Positions 32,803 to 43,370 are shown, numbered from the stretch's first letter. The stretch: 64,000 bases of DNA from Flavobacterium aquariorum (GCF_003254745.1 NZ_QKXH01000003.1:1-64000), one strand, 5' to 3'. Made by a program: numbers and translations. Notes: generated from the letters alone by a model not told the origin.

Positions 32803-33879
32803 CTATAAACCCCTCTTCATCGTCATTGACTTATTTATACTTTCCTCCCACTCTTTTTCGGGAATACTGTCTTTTGTAATTCCGCAGCCCATAAACAAAT
32901 TAGCTTTTGTCATTTTTAGATCTAGATCCATTTCAATTTCCATGCATCGCAAATTGACAAACAAATCAGAACTGGCTTTATCTGATGTGGAGCTGCTGTT
33001 CAATTCTCCCAAATAACCGGTGTAAAAAGTCCTGTCGTAATTTTCATTTTCCAAAATAAACTGTTTGGACTCCAATTTAGGCAAACCACAAACTGCAGGC
33101 GTCGGATGCAACAAACCAACAACTTCTTTCAAATTTTCAGCCGAATTTAATTGTCCTGAAATATCCGTTTTTATATGCCAAATACTTCCCGCTTTTATGC
33201 TGTAAGGCTCAGAAACCAAAATTGATTTTGATACTTTATTTAGCTCAGAAACGATATAGTCGGTAACAAATTGCTGTTCTTGTTTTTCCTTATCCGCCCA
33301 CACAACTAACTCATAACCAGTATTTTTCTGTGTTCCAGCTAAAGCCATCGTTTTAAAAATATTATCTTCCACTTTTAACAATTGCTCAGGCGTTGCACCC
33401 ATCCAAATTCCAATTTTCGGATGAAAAAAACAATACACAAAAGTCGCAGGATATAATTGAACTAAGTTTTCAAAAGTTGTAACCAAATCAAAATCAACTA
33501 AATCAATAGTTTCCTTTCGGGACAAAACTACTTTCTGAAATTCATTCTCTTTAATTGCCACTATTCCTTTGGCTACTAATCTTTCAAAATTAGTTTTAAC
33601 AATTTCGTTGGGAGAAGCAAATTCATTTTCATTTTCAGAAACTTCTTTTTTAGAAAATACAAAATGCTTTATTTCGGAATACTCTTCGGGAATAATATAA
33701 TTTTTATGACCATCGAAAGAAGAAAAAACAAAACCTTTTTCGGTAAAATCAACTACATCATACAAATTATCATTTTGCTGAAACATTCCCATTATAGCGT
33801 CCGAATTGGGCTTACAATACAAAACAAAAGGCAAGCTTTGCTGTTGTTGCTGTATCATTTTTTCAAAAAAATCGTTCAT
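32803..33879 (-). CDS. menF: Isochorismate synthase / chorismate-binding enzyme
   Basis: A 358-residue enzyme of the chorismate-binding family that should convert chorismate to isochorismate. Conserved parts are VVLSRKETIDL, GIWMGATPEQLLKVE, MALAGTQKN, HLHPTPAVCGLPK-type HPTPAVCGLPK and the C-terminal LFMGCGITKDSIPEKEWEE with the Mg-binding Glu. A 2-base gap to an upstream hotdog thioesterase suggests menaquinone synthesis (MenF with a DHNA-CoA thioesterase), the respiratory quinone of this phylum. A siderophore role (EntC) is less likely because no other ent genes are near. Confidence 0.87.
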   Translation of the reverse strand: MNDFFEKMIQQQQQSLPFVLYCKPNSDAIMGMFQQNDNLYDVVDFTEKGFVFSSFDGHKNYIIPEEYSEIKHFVFSKKEVSENENEFASPNEIVKTNFERLVAKGIVAIKENEFQKVVLSRKETIDLVDFDLVTTFENLVQLYPATFVYCFFHPKIGIWMGATPEQLLKVEDNIFKTMALAGTQKNTGYELVVWADKEKQEQQFVTDYIVSELNKVSKSILVSEPYSIKAGSIWHIKTDISGQLNSAENLKEVVGLLHPTPAVCGLPKLESKQFILENENYDRTFYTGYLGELNSSSTSDKASSDLFVNLRCMEIEMDLDLKMTKANLFMGCGITKDSIPEKEWEESINKSMTMKRGL

Positions 33880-33881
33880 AA

Positions 33882-34310
33882 TTATTGTTTCTCTTTCGTC
33901 AAAACCATATTCGTCAATTTACAAAGCGAAACTAAATTTCCAGCTTCATCCGTGATTTTAATTTCCCAAAGATGCAAACTTCTCCCTTTATGGATAATAC
34001 GTGCGGTACCAATAACAAAGCCTTCGCGAATACTCTTTAAATGATTCGCCGAAATTTCGATACCACGTACTTCTTGGTTTTTATCATTAATAAAAAAATG
34101 CGAAGCGGCACTTCCAACACTTTCTGCCAAAGCCACTGAAGCTCCGCCATGCAACAATCCCATAGGCTGGTGTACTGATGAATTCACAGGCATTTTGGCA
34201 ACAAGAAAACCTTCTCCTGCATCTATAAACTCGATATTTAGTGTTTCCATCAAAGTGTTTTTGGAAAACTGATTGCAATATTCGAGCATTTTATCTTTAT
34301 CTATTAACAT
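33882..34310 (-). CDS. PaaI/hotdog-fold thioesterase, possible DHNA-CoA thioesterase
   Basis: A 142-residue hotdog thioesterase of the PaaI type. VHQPMGLLHGGASVALAESVGS (about residues 46-67) holds the HGG motif and the catalytic acidic residue in LAES. Being immediately upstream of and co-transcribed with isochorismate synthase, it may be the 1,4-dihydroxy-2-naphthoyl-CoA hydrolase (MenI) step of menaquinone synthesis; this is inference from the pairing. Alternative substrates are other aromatic or acyl-CoA esters. Confidence 0.85.
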   Translation of the reverse strand: MLIDKDKMLEYCNQFSKNTLMETLNIEFIDAGEGFLVAKMPVNSSVHQPMGLLHGGASVALAESVGSAASHFFINDKNQEVRGIEISANHLKSIREGFVIGTARIIHKGRSLHLWEIKITDEAGNLVSLCKLTNMVLTKEKQ

Positions 34311-34454
34311 ATCTTAAATTTAAAGATTGTAAAAATACGCTAAATTGATAATTCAAAAAAGAAATAAATGAAATGCCGAAGAAACTAAAATTCTATCCCC
34401 CTTAACAAACTCAAAAATCTAATTTATTGCTATTTTTACAAAAAATAAAACAAA

Positions 34455-35966
34455 ATGCGTCGAATCACCTTGCTATTTTTAACTGGAATTATACTTTTAT
34501 TTTGCTCTTGTCGCAGTGATTTTGATACCGTCGCCAGTACCGGTGATTTGACTTTTTCAAAAGACACCGTTTATTTGGATACGGTTTTCACCAATTTGAG
34601 TTCGAGTACGTATGCCTTAAAAGTATACAATCATTCCAAAAATGACATCAATATACCGCTCATAAAATTTGCCAATGGAGCAAACTCAAAATACAGAATG
34701 ACTGTTGATGGTGCTCAGGGAAATCAAGGAAAAATGTTCGAAAATGTTACATTATTAGCCAAAGACAGCCTGTATGTTTTCATAGAAACAACCGTCGAAA
34801 GCGATAACACTACACCAACCGAATTTCTATATACCGACCAAATTGAATTTGATAGTGGCGCAAATCTTCAAAAAGTGGAATTAGTTACTTTGGTGCAAGA
34901 TGCCATTTTATTATACCCCAACCGCAATGCCGACGGAACCACAGAAACACTCCCAATTGGAAATAAAAAAATAAGTGGTTTTTATCTGGACAAAAACGAC
35001 CCAATTCACGGAAACGAACTTCTTTTCACCAACAAAAAAGCCTATGTAATTTACGGATATGCGGCAGTTCCCGAAGCAGAAACCGTGACTTTTGAACCAG
35101 GAGCAAGAGTATATTTTCATTCTGATTCCGGTCTTATCGTACCCAAAACCGCTTCGATACACATTAACGGAAGTAAATCCACAACTGATAAACTAGAAAA
35201 CGAAGTCATTTTCAGTGGTGATCGCCAACAACCGGATTTCGGCTATATTCCAGGACAATGGGGAACTATTTGGTTGCAAAACGGAAGCACCAAGAATACA
35301 ATTCAAAATCTGACACTCAAAAACGCGACTGTTGGACTATTCATCGAAGGCAATGATGGGACAACCATGCCGATAAAAAACACCCAGATTTACAATTGCA
35401 CCCATTATGGAATTCAAGCCAAAAACGCTTTAATTGAAGGAGAAAATATCGTTATTAATTACACAGGACAGGCCAGTTTAGCCTGCGCTTATGGTGGAAA
35501 TTACAAGTTCACACACTCAACTTTTAACAACGACTGGTCAAGTCCGGAACAAGTGGCTGTGTATATTAGCAATTTTATCGACGGTGCCACTCCAGGAACC
35601 AAAGACCTTACAGGAGCAACATTCAACAATTGCATCATTTATGGTTCCTATTCAAATGAAATGCTTTTGGATAAAAAATCTGGAGCCGCTTTCATATATC
35701 AATTCAATAATTGCTTAATTAAGTCAAATAACACAAAAGATCCAGATTATCAATTCGACACTGATCCCGTTCATTACAATGCCATTATTCTCAACAAAGA
35801 TCCAAAATTCTTTAATCCCAATATCAATAATTTCAATATAGACGATACTTCTTCCGCTTTCGCAAAAGGGAATTCCACTTATTTAATCCCACTTGACATA
35901 TTAGGAATTACCAGAACACTGCCACCTGATTTAGGTGCTTATCAAAGCAAACCTTTTCCAAAATAA
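34455..35966 (+). CDS. Beta-helix-like lipoprotein
   Basis: A 503-residue lipoprotein: LLFLTGIILLFCSC is a lipobox signal with Cys near residue 19. Residues about 25-150 look like an immunoglobulin-type domain (SKDTVYLDTVFTN); from about residue 190 on there are short repeated strands (IQNLTLKNATVGLFIEGND, KNTQIYNCTHYGIQAKNALI) typical of right-handed parallel beta-helix proteins. Such lipoproteins are frequent in Bacteroidetes, and function is unknown, possibly glycan binding or adhesion. It is a single gene on the + strand, no terminator seen. Confidence 0.83.
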   Translation: MRRITLLFLTGIILLFCSCRSDFDTVASTGDLTFSKDTVYLDTVFTNLSSSTYALKVYNHSKNDINIPLIKFANGANSKYRMTVDGAQGNQGKMFENVTLLAKDSLYVFIETTVESDNTTPTEFLYTDQIEFDSGANLQKVELVTLVQDAILLYPNRNADGTTETLPIGNKKISGFYLDKNDPIHGNELLFTNKKAYVIYGYAAVPEAETVTFEPGARVYFHSDSGLIVPKTASIHINGSKSTTDKLENEVIFSGDRQQPDFGYIPGQWGTIWLQNGSTKNTIQNLTLKNATVGLFIEGNDGTTMPIKNTQIYNCTHYGIQAKNALIEGENIVINYTGQASLACAYGGNYKFTHSTFNNDWSSPEQVAVYISNFIDGATPGTKDLTGATFNNCIIYGSYSNEMLLDKKSGAAFIYQFNNCLIKSNNTKDPDYQFDTDPVHYNAIILNKDPKFFNPNINNFNIDDTSSAFAKGNSTYLIPLDILGITRTLPPDLGAYQSKPFPK

Positions 35967-36003
35967 ATAGATTTACATAATTACTTGAGTACTTTTGAAT
36001 TAC

Positions 36004-38094
36004 TTACAATAAAGCATCTAACAATTCGAATATTTTTTCTTTTTTCAAAGGCTTAGTGATATAGCTGTCAAAACCTAATGATAATATTCGTTCTTCATCT
36101 TCTATTGACGCATGTGCAGTTTGAGCGACAATAGATAGATTCGGTTTAAGATTTTTTATATTTTCAAAAGCTTTAATTCCATCCATTACAGGCATTTCAA
36201 TATCCATAAAAACTAAATTAATTTTCTGATTTTCTTTACACATATCTACAGCCTCCTGTCCATTTTTTGCTCTAAGAATCGTGTAATTTCTAGCAGTTAA
36301 AATCTTCTTTAATAATATAAAATTCACATCATTATCTTCTGCAATCAAAATGATTTCATTCCCTACACTAACAGATACAGTATTTTTAATTTCGAGCAAA
36401 ACTATTGATCTTGGGGCAGCATATTCAAAAGGCAGTGTCACCATAAATACGGTCCCTAATCCAACAACAGAATCTACTATTACAGATCCTCCCAAAAGCT
36501 TGACATAAGCTTTCGAAATAGCCAAGCCCAATCCCAAACCACTTGATTTAGACGTCGAATTTGAATCAACTGTTCGAAAACGGTCGAAAATATATTGCAA
36601 ATCGTCTTTAGGAATTCCTTTACCAGAATCCTTAACCGTAAGTTTAATATTTTTCTCTAATTCATCGATTTCATATCCAAAAGAAACAGACCCAAAGTCC
36701 GTAAATTTGATAGCGTTTCCTATTAAATTTAGCATAACTTGCTTTAATTTAATTTCATCTGTCAATATCAGCTGAGTCAGATGATTTTTACTAGGAATGA
36801 TATGCAACTCTATTTTCTTATTTCTAGGTATTGTAATAGCTATAGATTCCTGTAATTCTTTAAAACATTTATCTAAGTCAACTTCACAAATCTTTGGTGC
36901 AACTTGATTGGCATCAATTTTTGACATTTCAATAAGATCCTCAATAATAGAAACTAAATCATGACCACTTTTATTAATAATTGTCAAATATTCATCTCTT
37001 TCTGCATCGCTTATATTCTGACCTCTTATTAAATCACTAAATCCAACAATAGCATTCATTGGCGTTCTTATCTCATGAGATAAATTAGCCAAAAAAGCAG
37101 ACTTAAGTTCTCCATTTTCTTCAGCTATGTTTCTTGATAAAATCAACTGTTCTTTTTGGCGGATATTAATTTGAAAAAGTTTACTGATATATCGAAACTC
37201 ACCTCCATATTTTTTCAATTTATTGATTGCATTTTTATCACCAATTTCAAGAAAAGAAGTCACTATTTTTAATGGATCAAAAAACCATTTATTCAATAAA
37301 TACCCCAAAAAAACAACACTAATTATTGATAAAAGTAACACTATCAAAATATTTTTAATTCCCAAAGAAAAATTCAAATCAAAATCTCTGTCAAAAATCA
37401 GTTTAGCAATGACTTTACTATTACTGTCTTTTAAATTAATTTCGGTTCTAATCAATTTAGAACTGATTTCAGGCACATTAGTATCATCAGTTAACAATTG
37501 AGTTTTGGAATGTGTTAAGTTTCCAATATAATCAACATATCCTTGATCTAAAATTCGAACCAAAAAAAGATAACCTAAAGGTGCTTTCTCTTTTGTTGGA
37601 TCGTTCGAAGCATTCAAAATTGTACCAAATACTTCAAAGATACCATCATCATTTTTGACATAATAACGAATATGTTTGTTGATATAAAGCTCTGAAAACT
37701 TTTTTTCAGGAACAAAATCAATTATTCTAATTCTCTTCTTTCCGTAAAAAATCAGCTTCTTATCTAAATTATATCCTCCAACAAAAACTCTATTATATTC
37801 CAATAGTTTAGTCATCCTACTATCGAAATACTTTGTATCTTCAGTATTAACTGCATCCACCAATTCATCAGAATTAGAAATAATACTGATTAAATCTGTT
37901 AGATTTTTTGAATTTTGTTGAAAAATAGTTTCTGTTTCTTTTTGAAAATTATTTAAAGTGGTTTCATAAACCTTATCCACATTATCATTTAAATAAAAAT
38001 CAAGAACGTAAGAAAAAAGTAGGGCAAATAAAATTGTCATGCCCAACAAAATTAAAAATCTCCAATATGTATTTACTATTTTTTTTAGATTCAT
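36004..38094 (-). CDS. Hybrid sensor histidine kinase/response regulator
   Basis: A 696-residue membrane kinase. A first TM is at about residues 13-33 and a second at about 246-267, enclosing a periplasmic sensor domain of about 210 residues that I cannot assign. Then follow a HisKA with His in FLANLSHEIRTPMNAIVGF, HATPase_c with NLIGNAIKFTD, DSGKGIP and GLGLGLAIS, and a C-terminal receiver domain with Asp in LVFMDIEMPVMDG. No Hpt domain is present, so a separate phosphotransfer protein or regulator is needed. It is a single gene, oriented away from purL. Confidence 0.94.
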   Translation of the reverse strand: MNLKKIVNTYWRFLILLGMTILFALLFSYVLDFYLNDNVDKVYETTLNNFQKETETIFQQNSKNLTDLISIISNSDELVDAVNTEDTKYFDSRMTKLLEYNRVFVGGYNLDKKLIFYGKKRIRIIDFVPEKKFSELYINKHIRYYVKNDDGIFEVFGTILNASNDPTKEKAPLGYLFLVRILDQGYVDYIGNLTHSKTQLLTDDTNVPEISSKLIRTEINLKDSNSKVIAKLIFDRDFDLNFSLGIKNILIVLLLSIISVVFLGYLLNKWFFDPLKIVTSFLEIGDKNAINKLKKYGGEFRYISKLFQINIRQKEQLILSRNIAEENGELKSAFLANLSHEIRTPMNAIVGFSDLIRGQNISDAERDEYLTIINKSGHDLVSIIEDLIEMSKIDANQVAPKICEVDLDKCFKELQESIAITIPRNKKIELHIIPSKNHLTQLILTDEIKLKQVMLNLIGNAIKFTDFGSVSFGYEIDELEKNIKLTVKDSGKGIPKDDLQYIFDRFRTVDSNSTSKSSGLGLGLAISKAYVKLLGGSVIVDSVVGLGTVFMVTLPFEYAAPRSIVLLEIKNTVSVSVGNEIILIAEDNDVNFILLKKILTARNYTILRAKNGQEAVDMCKENQKINLVFMDIEMPVMDGIKAFENIKNLKPNLSIVAQTAHASIEDEERILSLGFDSYITKPLKKEKIFELLDALL

Positions 38095-38621
38095 GATAAG
38101 AGGTTAAGTAATGATCACAAAATTCATCATAAGTTCATTTAGGGTGGCGCTAAAAATAGTAAAAAACTGTTCAGTATTTATTTATAAATTTTAAAAAAAA
38201 TAAAATCTACAAACAATTTTGTTACAATACTTAAATGTGTTTCAAACACTTAAGACATCAAGTATTCATCTAAAAAAAGCAATAACATAAAATACGATTC
38301 CTGTACAACTGACATTTGGAGTAATCTTTGAAGCAGAATAATTCCCAGAGAATTAAAAAAAAATCGGTTTCAATTTCAATTTTACAATACCTGAATTCTT
38401 CAACCACAATTTTATTGTTCATTTTAACAACTCCAATAAACCATACAGTGTCAAAATATTTTCATTTGTAGGGTAATCCGCTTTTTAAAAAGAAAACATT
38501 AACCAATTTTTAGTATCGATAACTAAAATTTCAAAAGGAATTTATTTAATAAAAAAAACGATGATTCAAAATGTGCAAATAAAAACATAAAAATCAACTA
38601 ATTAATAGCTCTATTATTGAT

Positions 38622-38653
38622 AAAAAAAGCGACTAAATTGTCGCTTTTTTTTT
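38622..38653 (+). terminator. Orphan terminator upstream of purL
   Basis: AAAAAAAGCGAC and GTCGCTTTTTTT form a strong terminator with loop TAAATT. No + strand gene precedes it within the 520 bases back to the divergent kinase gene. Confidence 0.8.
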
Positions 38654-38677
38654 ATTCGTATTTTAATCTTAATTGAC

Positions 38678-38685
38678 TAAATTTG
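38678..38685 (+). promoter_or_regulatory. -7 box of purL (TAAATTTG)
   Basis: It matches TAnnTTTG 30 bases before the ATG at 38715. The -33 TTG is not clear. It argues that the earlier TTG codon at 38673 is not a start, since it lies upstream of the promoter element. Confidence 0.6.
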
Positions 38686-38714
38686 CACCGTTAAATACAA
38701 CAAACTACACAACA

Positions 38715-41700
38715 ATGATCCATTTCTTTGAAAACCAAAGCAAAACTGTTTTTGCAGTACAAACGCAAAACGAAATTTCGGCTCAAGACATTTCAAAACT
38801 CAACTGGCTATTCGCCGATTCCAATAAAGTAGAAAAATCCGTTTTGTCGGATTTTTTTGTTGGACCACGTGCCACTATGATTACCCCTTGGAGTACCAAT
38901 GCGGTGGAAATTACCCAAAACATGGGGATTACCGGAATCATCCGTATCGAAGAATTTTACAAAGTGGCAGCCGATTTCAATGATTTCGACCCTATGCTTT
39001 CGCAAAAATATAGCGAGTTGAATCAAGATATTTTCACTATCCATATTCAGCCAGAAGCTATTTTGAATATTGACGATATTGCTGCTTATAACAAAACAGA
39101 AGGTTTGGCGTTAAGCCAAGAAGAAGTAGAATATTTGGATAATTTGTCAACTAAATTAGGTAGAAAATTAACAGATTCTGAGATTTTCGCTTTCTCTCAA
39201 GCCAATTCAGAGCACTGTCGTCACAAGATTTTTAACGGAACTTTTGTTATTGACGGAGTAGAAAAAGAAACTTCTCTTTTTAAATTAATCAAAAAAACAT
39301 CTCAGGAAAACCCTAACGATATTGTTTCGGCTTACAAAGACAATGTGGCTTTTGTAAAAGGACCAAGAGTACAGCAATTTGCTCCAAAAACGGCCGACAA
39401 ACCTGATTTCTACGAAATAAAAGAATTTGATTCAGTTATCTCTTTAAAAGCAGAAACACACAATTTCCCAACAACTGTAGAGCCTTTTAACGGGGCTGCA
39501 ACAGGATCAGGAGGAGAAATTCGTGACCGTTTGGCTGGAGGACAAGGTTCATTGCCAATGGCAGGAACTGCGGTTTACATGACTTCTTATTCCCGTTTGG
39601 AAGAAAACAGACCATGGGAAGATGCCGTAGCCGAAAGAAAATGGCTGTATCAAACTCCAATGGACATCTTGATTAAAGCTTCAAACGGAGCTTCTGATTT
39701 TGGTAATAAATTTGGACAACCACTTATTACCGGTTCGGTTTTAACTTTCGAACACGAAGAAAACAACCGCAAAATTGGTTACGATAAAGTAATCATGCAA
39801 GCGGGAGGAATTGGTTATGGAAAATTAGATCAAGCTATCAAACATAAACCACAAGAAGGAGACAAAATCGTTATCCTTGGTGGAGAAAATTATAGAATTG
39901 GAATGGGTGGAGCTGCGGTTTCCTCAGCAGATACGGGAGCTTTTGGTTCAGGAATTGAATTAAACGCAATCCAACGTTCCAACCCAGAAATGCAAAAACG
40001 TGCTGCCAATGCCATTCGTGGTCTAGTGGAAAGCGATATTAATCCTATCGTTTCTATTCACGATCACGGTGCAGGAGGACACTTAAACTGTCTTTCTGAA
40101 TTGGTGGAAGAAACAGGAGGTTTGATCGATTTGGACAAGTTGCCTGTGGGCGACCCAACGCTTTCTGCAAAAGAAATAATCGGTAACGAATCTCAGGAAA
40201 GAATGGGATTGGTTATTGGTAAAAAAGACATCGACATTCTACAAAGAATTGCAGACAGAGAACGCTCTCCAATGTACCAAGTAGGTGACGTAACTGCCGA
40301 TCATCGTTTTACTTTTGAATCAAAAACTACTGGTTTAAAACCAATGGATTATGCTTTGGAAGATTTCTTTGGAAGTTCTCCAAAAACCATAATGACAGAC
40401 AAAACCATCGATTACAATTATGGTGGTTTAGAATATAATGTAAAAAACATAGCGACTTACTTAGAGCAAGTTTTACAACTAGAAGCGGTTGCCTGTAAAG
40501 ACTGGTTGACCAACAAAGTGGATCGTTGCGTTGGCGGAAAAGTAGCCAAACAACAATGTGCTGGACCGTTACAATTGCCATTGAACAATTGTGGTGTTAT
40601 GGCTTTGGATTATCAAGGAAAAGAAGGAGTTGCAACCTCAATCGGACACTCTCCTATTGCCTCTTTGATTGACCCTGTTGCAGGAACAAGAACAGCAATT
40701 GCGGAGTCTTTATCAAACATCGTTTGGGCTCCAATTAAAGACGGATTAAAAGGAATTTCATTGTCAGCCAACTGGATGTGGGCTTGTAAAAACGAAGGTG
40801 AAGACGCTCGTTTATACGCTGCCGTTGAAGCTTGTTCTGACTTTGCAATCGAATTGGGAATCAACATTCCAACTGGAAAAGATTCACTTTCGATGAAACA
40901 AAAATATCCAAACGACGAAGTAATCGCTCCGGGAACGGTAATTATTTCGGCTGGTGGAAACTGTACCGATATTAGAAAAGTAGTGGAGCCTGTTTTACAA
41001 AAAAACGGTGGTTCTATTTATTATATCAATTTGTCCCAAGACGACTTCAAACTAGGAGGTTCTTCTTTGGCACAAACGCTGAATGAAATTGGAAACGAAG
41101 CGCCGACAATTAAAGACGCTGCTTTCTTCAAAAATGCTTTCAACACTATTCAAGAATTGATTTTAGACAATCAAATTTTGGCAGGACACGATATTGGAAG
41201 CGGCGGTTTGATTACTACTTTATTGGAAATGTGTTTTGCTGATGTGAATTTAGGAGCCAAAATTGATTTCTCTGTTTTCGAAGAAAAAGACATTATCAAA
41301 TATCTTTTTGCCGAAAACATAGCCATTGTTTTCCAAGCCAAATCAGACGAAGTTGTTGAAGCTAAATTGAGCACCAACAATGTATCTTTCTTCAAATTAG
41401 GAAGCGCAACAACAGAAGCTACTTTGGACTTTGGTCAATGTAAATTGGATATTGCTAAATACAGAGACATTTGGTTCAAGACTTCATTCTTATTAGACCA
41501 AAAACAATCTAAAAACGGAACTGCCCAAGCACGTTTCGACAATTACAAAAACCAAGTATTAAACTATACTTTCCCAACTCATTTTACAGGAAAAAAACCT
41601 GTAATCGATGCTTCAAAACCAAGACCAAAAGCAGCAATTATCCGAGAAAAAGGAAGTAATTCCGAGCGTGAAATGGCGAATGCAATGTACTTGGCAGGTT

Positions 41701-42374
41701 TTGACGTAAAAGACGTTCACATGACCGATTTGATTTCGGGACGTGAAACGCTGGAAAACATTCAATTCATCGGAGCTGTTGGAGGATTCTCAAATTCAGA
41801 TGTTTTGGGTTCTGCCAAAGGTTGGGCCGGAGCTTTCAAATACAATGAAAAAGCAAACACTGCATTAAAAAACTTCTTCAAAAGAGAAGACACTTTATCG
41901 GTTGGTATCTGTAACGGCTGTCAATTGTTTATGGAATTAGAACTGGTAAATCCTGAGCATGAAGTTCACGGAAAAATGCTTCATAACGAAAGCCACAAAC
42001 ACGAAAGTATTTTTACTTCGGTAACAATCCAGGAAAACAAATCGGTAATGTTATCGACTTTGGCAGGAAGTACTCTTGGAGTTTGGGTTTCACATGGTGA
42101 AGGAAAATTCAATTTACCAGAACCTGAAGCGAACTACAACATCGTTGGAAAATACGGTTACGAAGGATATCCTGCCAATCCAAATGGATCAGCTTTCAAT
42201 ACAGCCATGATGTGTGATACAACAGGCCGTCACCTAGTAATGATGCCACATATTGAGCGTTCAACCTTCCAATGGAACTGGGCACATTATCCAAAAGACA
42301 GAAATGACGAGGTTACACCTTGGCATGAAGCTTTTGTAAATGCAAAAAAATGGATAGACAATACAAATAAATAA
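38715..42374 (+). CDS. purL: Phosphoribosylformylglycinamidine synthase, single-chain PurL
   Basis: A large single-chain FGAM synthase of about 1219 residues. It converts FGAR, glutamine and ATP to FGAM in purine synthesis. The N-terminal part is PurS-like, followed by two AIRS-type halves with FSQANSEHCRHKIFNG, KAETHNFPTTVEPFNGAATGSGGEIRD-type residues and HDHGAGGH, and a C-terminal glutamine amidotransferase with the catalytic Cys in SVGICNGCQLFMEL and His/Glu in MMPHIERS. The ATG at 38715 (MIHFFENQ) is chosen because the longer open frame starts inside the promoter. It is a single-gene unit with a strong terminator. Confidence 0.97.
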   Translation: MIHFFENQSKTVFAVQTQNEISAQDISKLNWLFADSNKVEKSVLSDFFVGPRATMITPWSTNAVEITQNMGITGIIRIEEFYKVAADFNDFDPMLSQKYSELNQDIFTIHIQPEAILNIDDIAAYNKTEGLALSQEEVEYLDNLSTKLGRKLTDSEIFAFSQANSEHCRHKIFNGTFVIDGVEKETSLFKLIKKTSQENPNDIVSAYKDNVAFVKGPRVQQFAPKTADKPDFYEIKEFDSVISLKAETHNFPTTVEPFNGAATGSGGEIRDRLAGGQGSLPMAGTAVYMTSYSRLEENRPWEDAVAERKWLYQTPMDILIKASNGASDFGNKFGQPLITGSVLTFEHEENNRKIGYDKVIMQAGGIGYGKLDQAIKHKPQEGDKIVILGGENYRIGMGGAAVSSADTGAFGSGIELNAIQRSNPEMQKRAANAIRGLVESDINPIVSIHDHGAGGHLNCLSELVEETGGLIDLDKLPVGDPTLSAKEIIGNESQERMGLVIGKKDIDILQRIADRERSPMYQVGDVTADHRFTFESKTTGLKPMDYALEDFFGSSPKTIMTDKTIDYNYGGLEYNVKNIATYLEQVLQLEAVACKDWLTNKVDRCVGGKVAKQQCAGPLQLPLNNCGVMALDYQGKEGVATSIGHSPIASLIDPVAGTRTAIAESLSNIVWAPIKDGLKGISLSANWMWACKNEGEDARLYAAVEACSDFAIELGINIPTGKDSLSMKQKYPNDEVIAPGTVIISAGGNCTDIRKVVEPVLQKNGGSIYYINLSQDDFKLGGSSLAQTLNEIGNEAPTIKDAAFFKNAFNTIQELILDNQILAGHDIGSGGLITTLLEMCFADVNLGAKIDFSVFEEKDIIKYLFAENIAIVFQAKSDEVVEAKLSTNNVSFFKLGSATTEATLDFGQCKLDIAKYRDIWFKTSFLLDQKQSKNGTAQARFDNYKNQVLNYTFPTHFTGKKPVIDASKPRPKAAIIREKGSNSEREMANAMYLAGFDVKDVHMTDLISGRETLENIQFIGAVGGFSNSDVLGSAKGWAGAFKYNEKANTALKNFFKREDTLSVGICNGCQLFMELELVNPEHEVHGKMLHNESHKHESIFTSVTIQENKSVMLSTLAGSTLGVWVSHGEGKFNLPEPEANYNIVGKYGYEGYPANPNGSAFNTAMMCDTTGRHLVMMPHIERSTFQWNWAHYPKDRNDEVTPWHEAFVNAKKWIDNTNK

Positions 42375-42405
42375 GACTTAATAATAAAGTTTTGTTCCCA
42401 TACAG

Positions 42406-42438
42406 CCCGTCTCTTACTATTTTTAGAGACGGGTTTTT
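42406..42438 (+). terminator. Terminator of purL
   Basis: CCCGTCTC and GAGACGGG form an 8-bp stem followed by TTTTT. Confidence 0.85.
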
Positions 42439-42485
42439 CATGAAGATTTTTGCCCTAAAATCTTAATTAACCTAAAAAACCAACA

Positions 42486-43370
42486 ATGATTACCATTCAA
42501 AAAAACCTTTTTATTATAAGCCTACTCCTTTTAATAAATCCAGTATTTGCACAAACTTCGGATGAATCCTTAAAAATTAATCCCCTATTAGAATTGTTTG
42601 GTTCCAATACAAAAACTCTAGATCTAAAAGGGAATGTAACCCAAATGCATGAACAGCAATTTTCGCTAAACGCAAAAGGCAACGTAACAGGTGATTCTGA
42701 ATTGATCAATAATTTTTATAAATTTTACCCCGAAGGTTCAACCAAAGAATTTGAGCAAAATTATAAGTATCTGCTCTCAAAAAAGTACTTTTTCAGCTAC
42801 ACCAATAAAGGTTATATTTCGCATATAGATATTGAGACTCTCAATGTCGCCAAAGATAAAGACACCACCAATATCCCGTTGGAAAATGAAACTCAAACTT
42901 CAGATTTTTCTACGACGGATTACAAATATGTACAAAAGAAAAACATTTTGTACAAAGGAGAAGAAGTTAACGAAGGGTCTCCAAAAAAGGCAACTGCCAG
43001 AAATGAGTACTTTTATCATTTCAATGATGACAACCAAATCTTCCAGATTGATTACCAAACTAAAGATTTAAAAACAAAATACATCTATGACTCTAATGCA
43101 CTGGTAAAAGAATTGCATACTTTTAAATCGGGTCTTTTATCCCATAAAAATATCTACAAATACGACCGTAACAATAGGCTAATTAATATAGCAACAATCA
43201 ATTCGGACAACAATACGGAATATCCAAACAGAGAAACAATTTTTACTTACAAACTGGACGAAAATGGAAACGTGATCGAGAAAAAAATGATAACCTATCT
43301 TTATAACAATAAAGGTACCAAGGAGTTCCTTGAAGGATTTTTAATTTTATATAATTATACCTATTTGTAG
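42486..43370 (+). CDS. Secreted hypothetical protein
   Basis: A 294-residue exported protein with signal peptide (NLFIISLLLLINPVFAQ). The body has several beta-rich segments of the kind Y-x-Y-D/N-x-x-N-x-x, such as YDRNNRLINIATINSDNN and YKLDENGNVIEKKMI, similar to short YD-like/RHS-type repeats found in Bacteroidetes secreted proteins. No enzymatic motif is seen. It starts 48 bases after the purL terminator and is followed by another small secreted protein with a hairpin between. Function unknown. Confidence 0.75.
   Translation: MITIQKNLFIISLLLLINPVFAQTSDESLKINPLLELFGSNTKTLDLKGNVTQMHEQQFSLNAKGNVTGDSELINNFYKFYPEGSTKEFEQNYKYLLSKKYFFSYTNKGYISHIDIETLNVAKDKDTTNIPLENETQTSDFSTTDYKYVQKKNILYKGEEVNEGSPKKATARNEYFYHFNDDNQIFQIDYQTKDLKTKYIYDSNALVKELHTFKSGLLSHKNIYKYDRNNRLINIATINSDNNTEYPNRETIFTYKLDENGNVIEKKMITYLYNNKGTKEFLEGFLILYNYTYL

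Larger units (their letters stand above)
38095..38714. other. Gene-free region upstream of purL
   Basis: Between the divergent kinase and purL there are 620 bases with no convincing gene. It contains an imperfect hairpin near 38231-38255 (CTTAAATGTGTTT with AAACACTTAAG), an orphan terminator at 38622-38653 and the purL -7 box at 38678. A small RNA on the + strand ending at the terminator is possible but no promoter was identified. Confidence 0.45.

Noticed and set aside
38673..38714. TTG at 38673 as start of purL
   Set aside because: The -7 box at 38678-38685 lies after it; the ATG at 38715 begins the conserved sequence.
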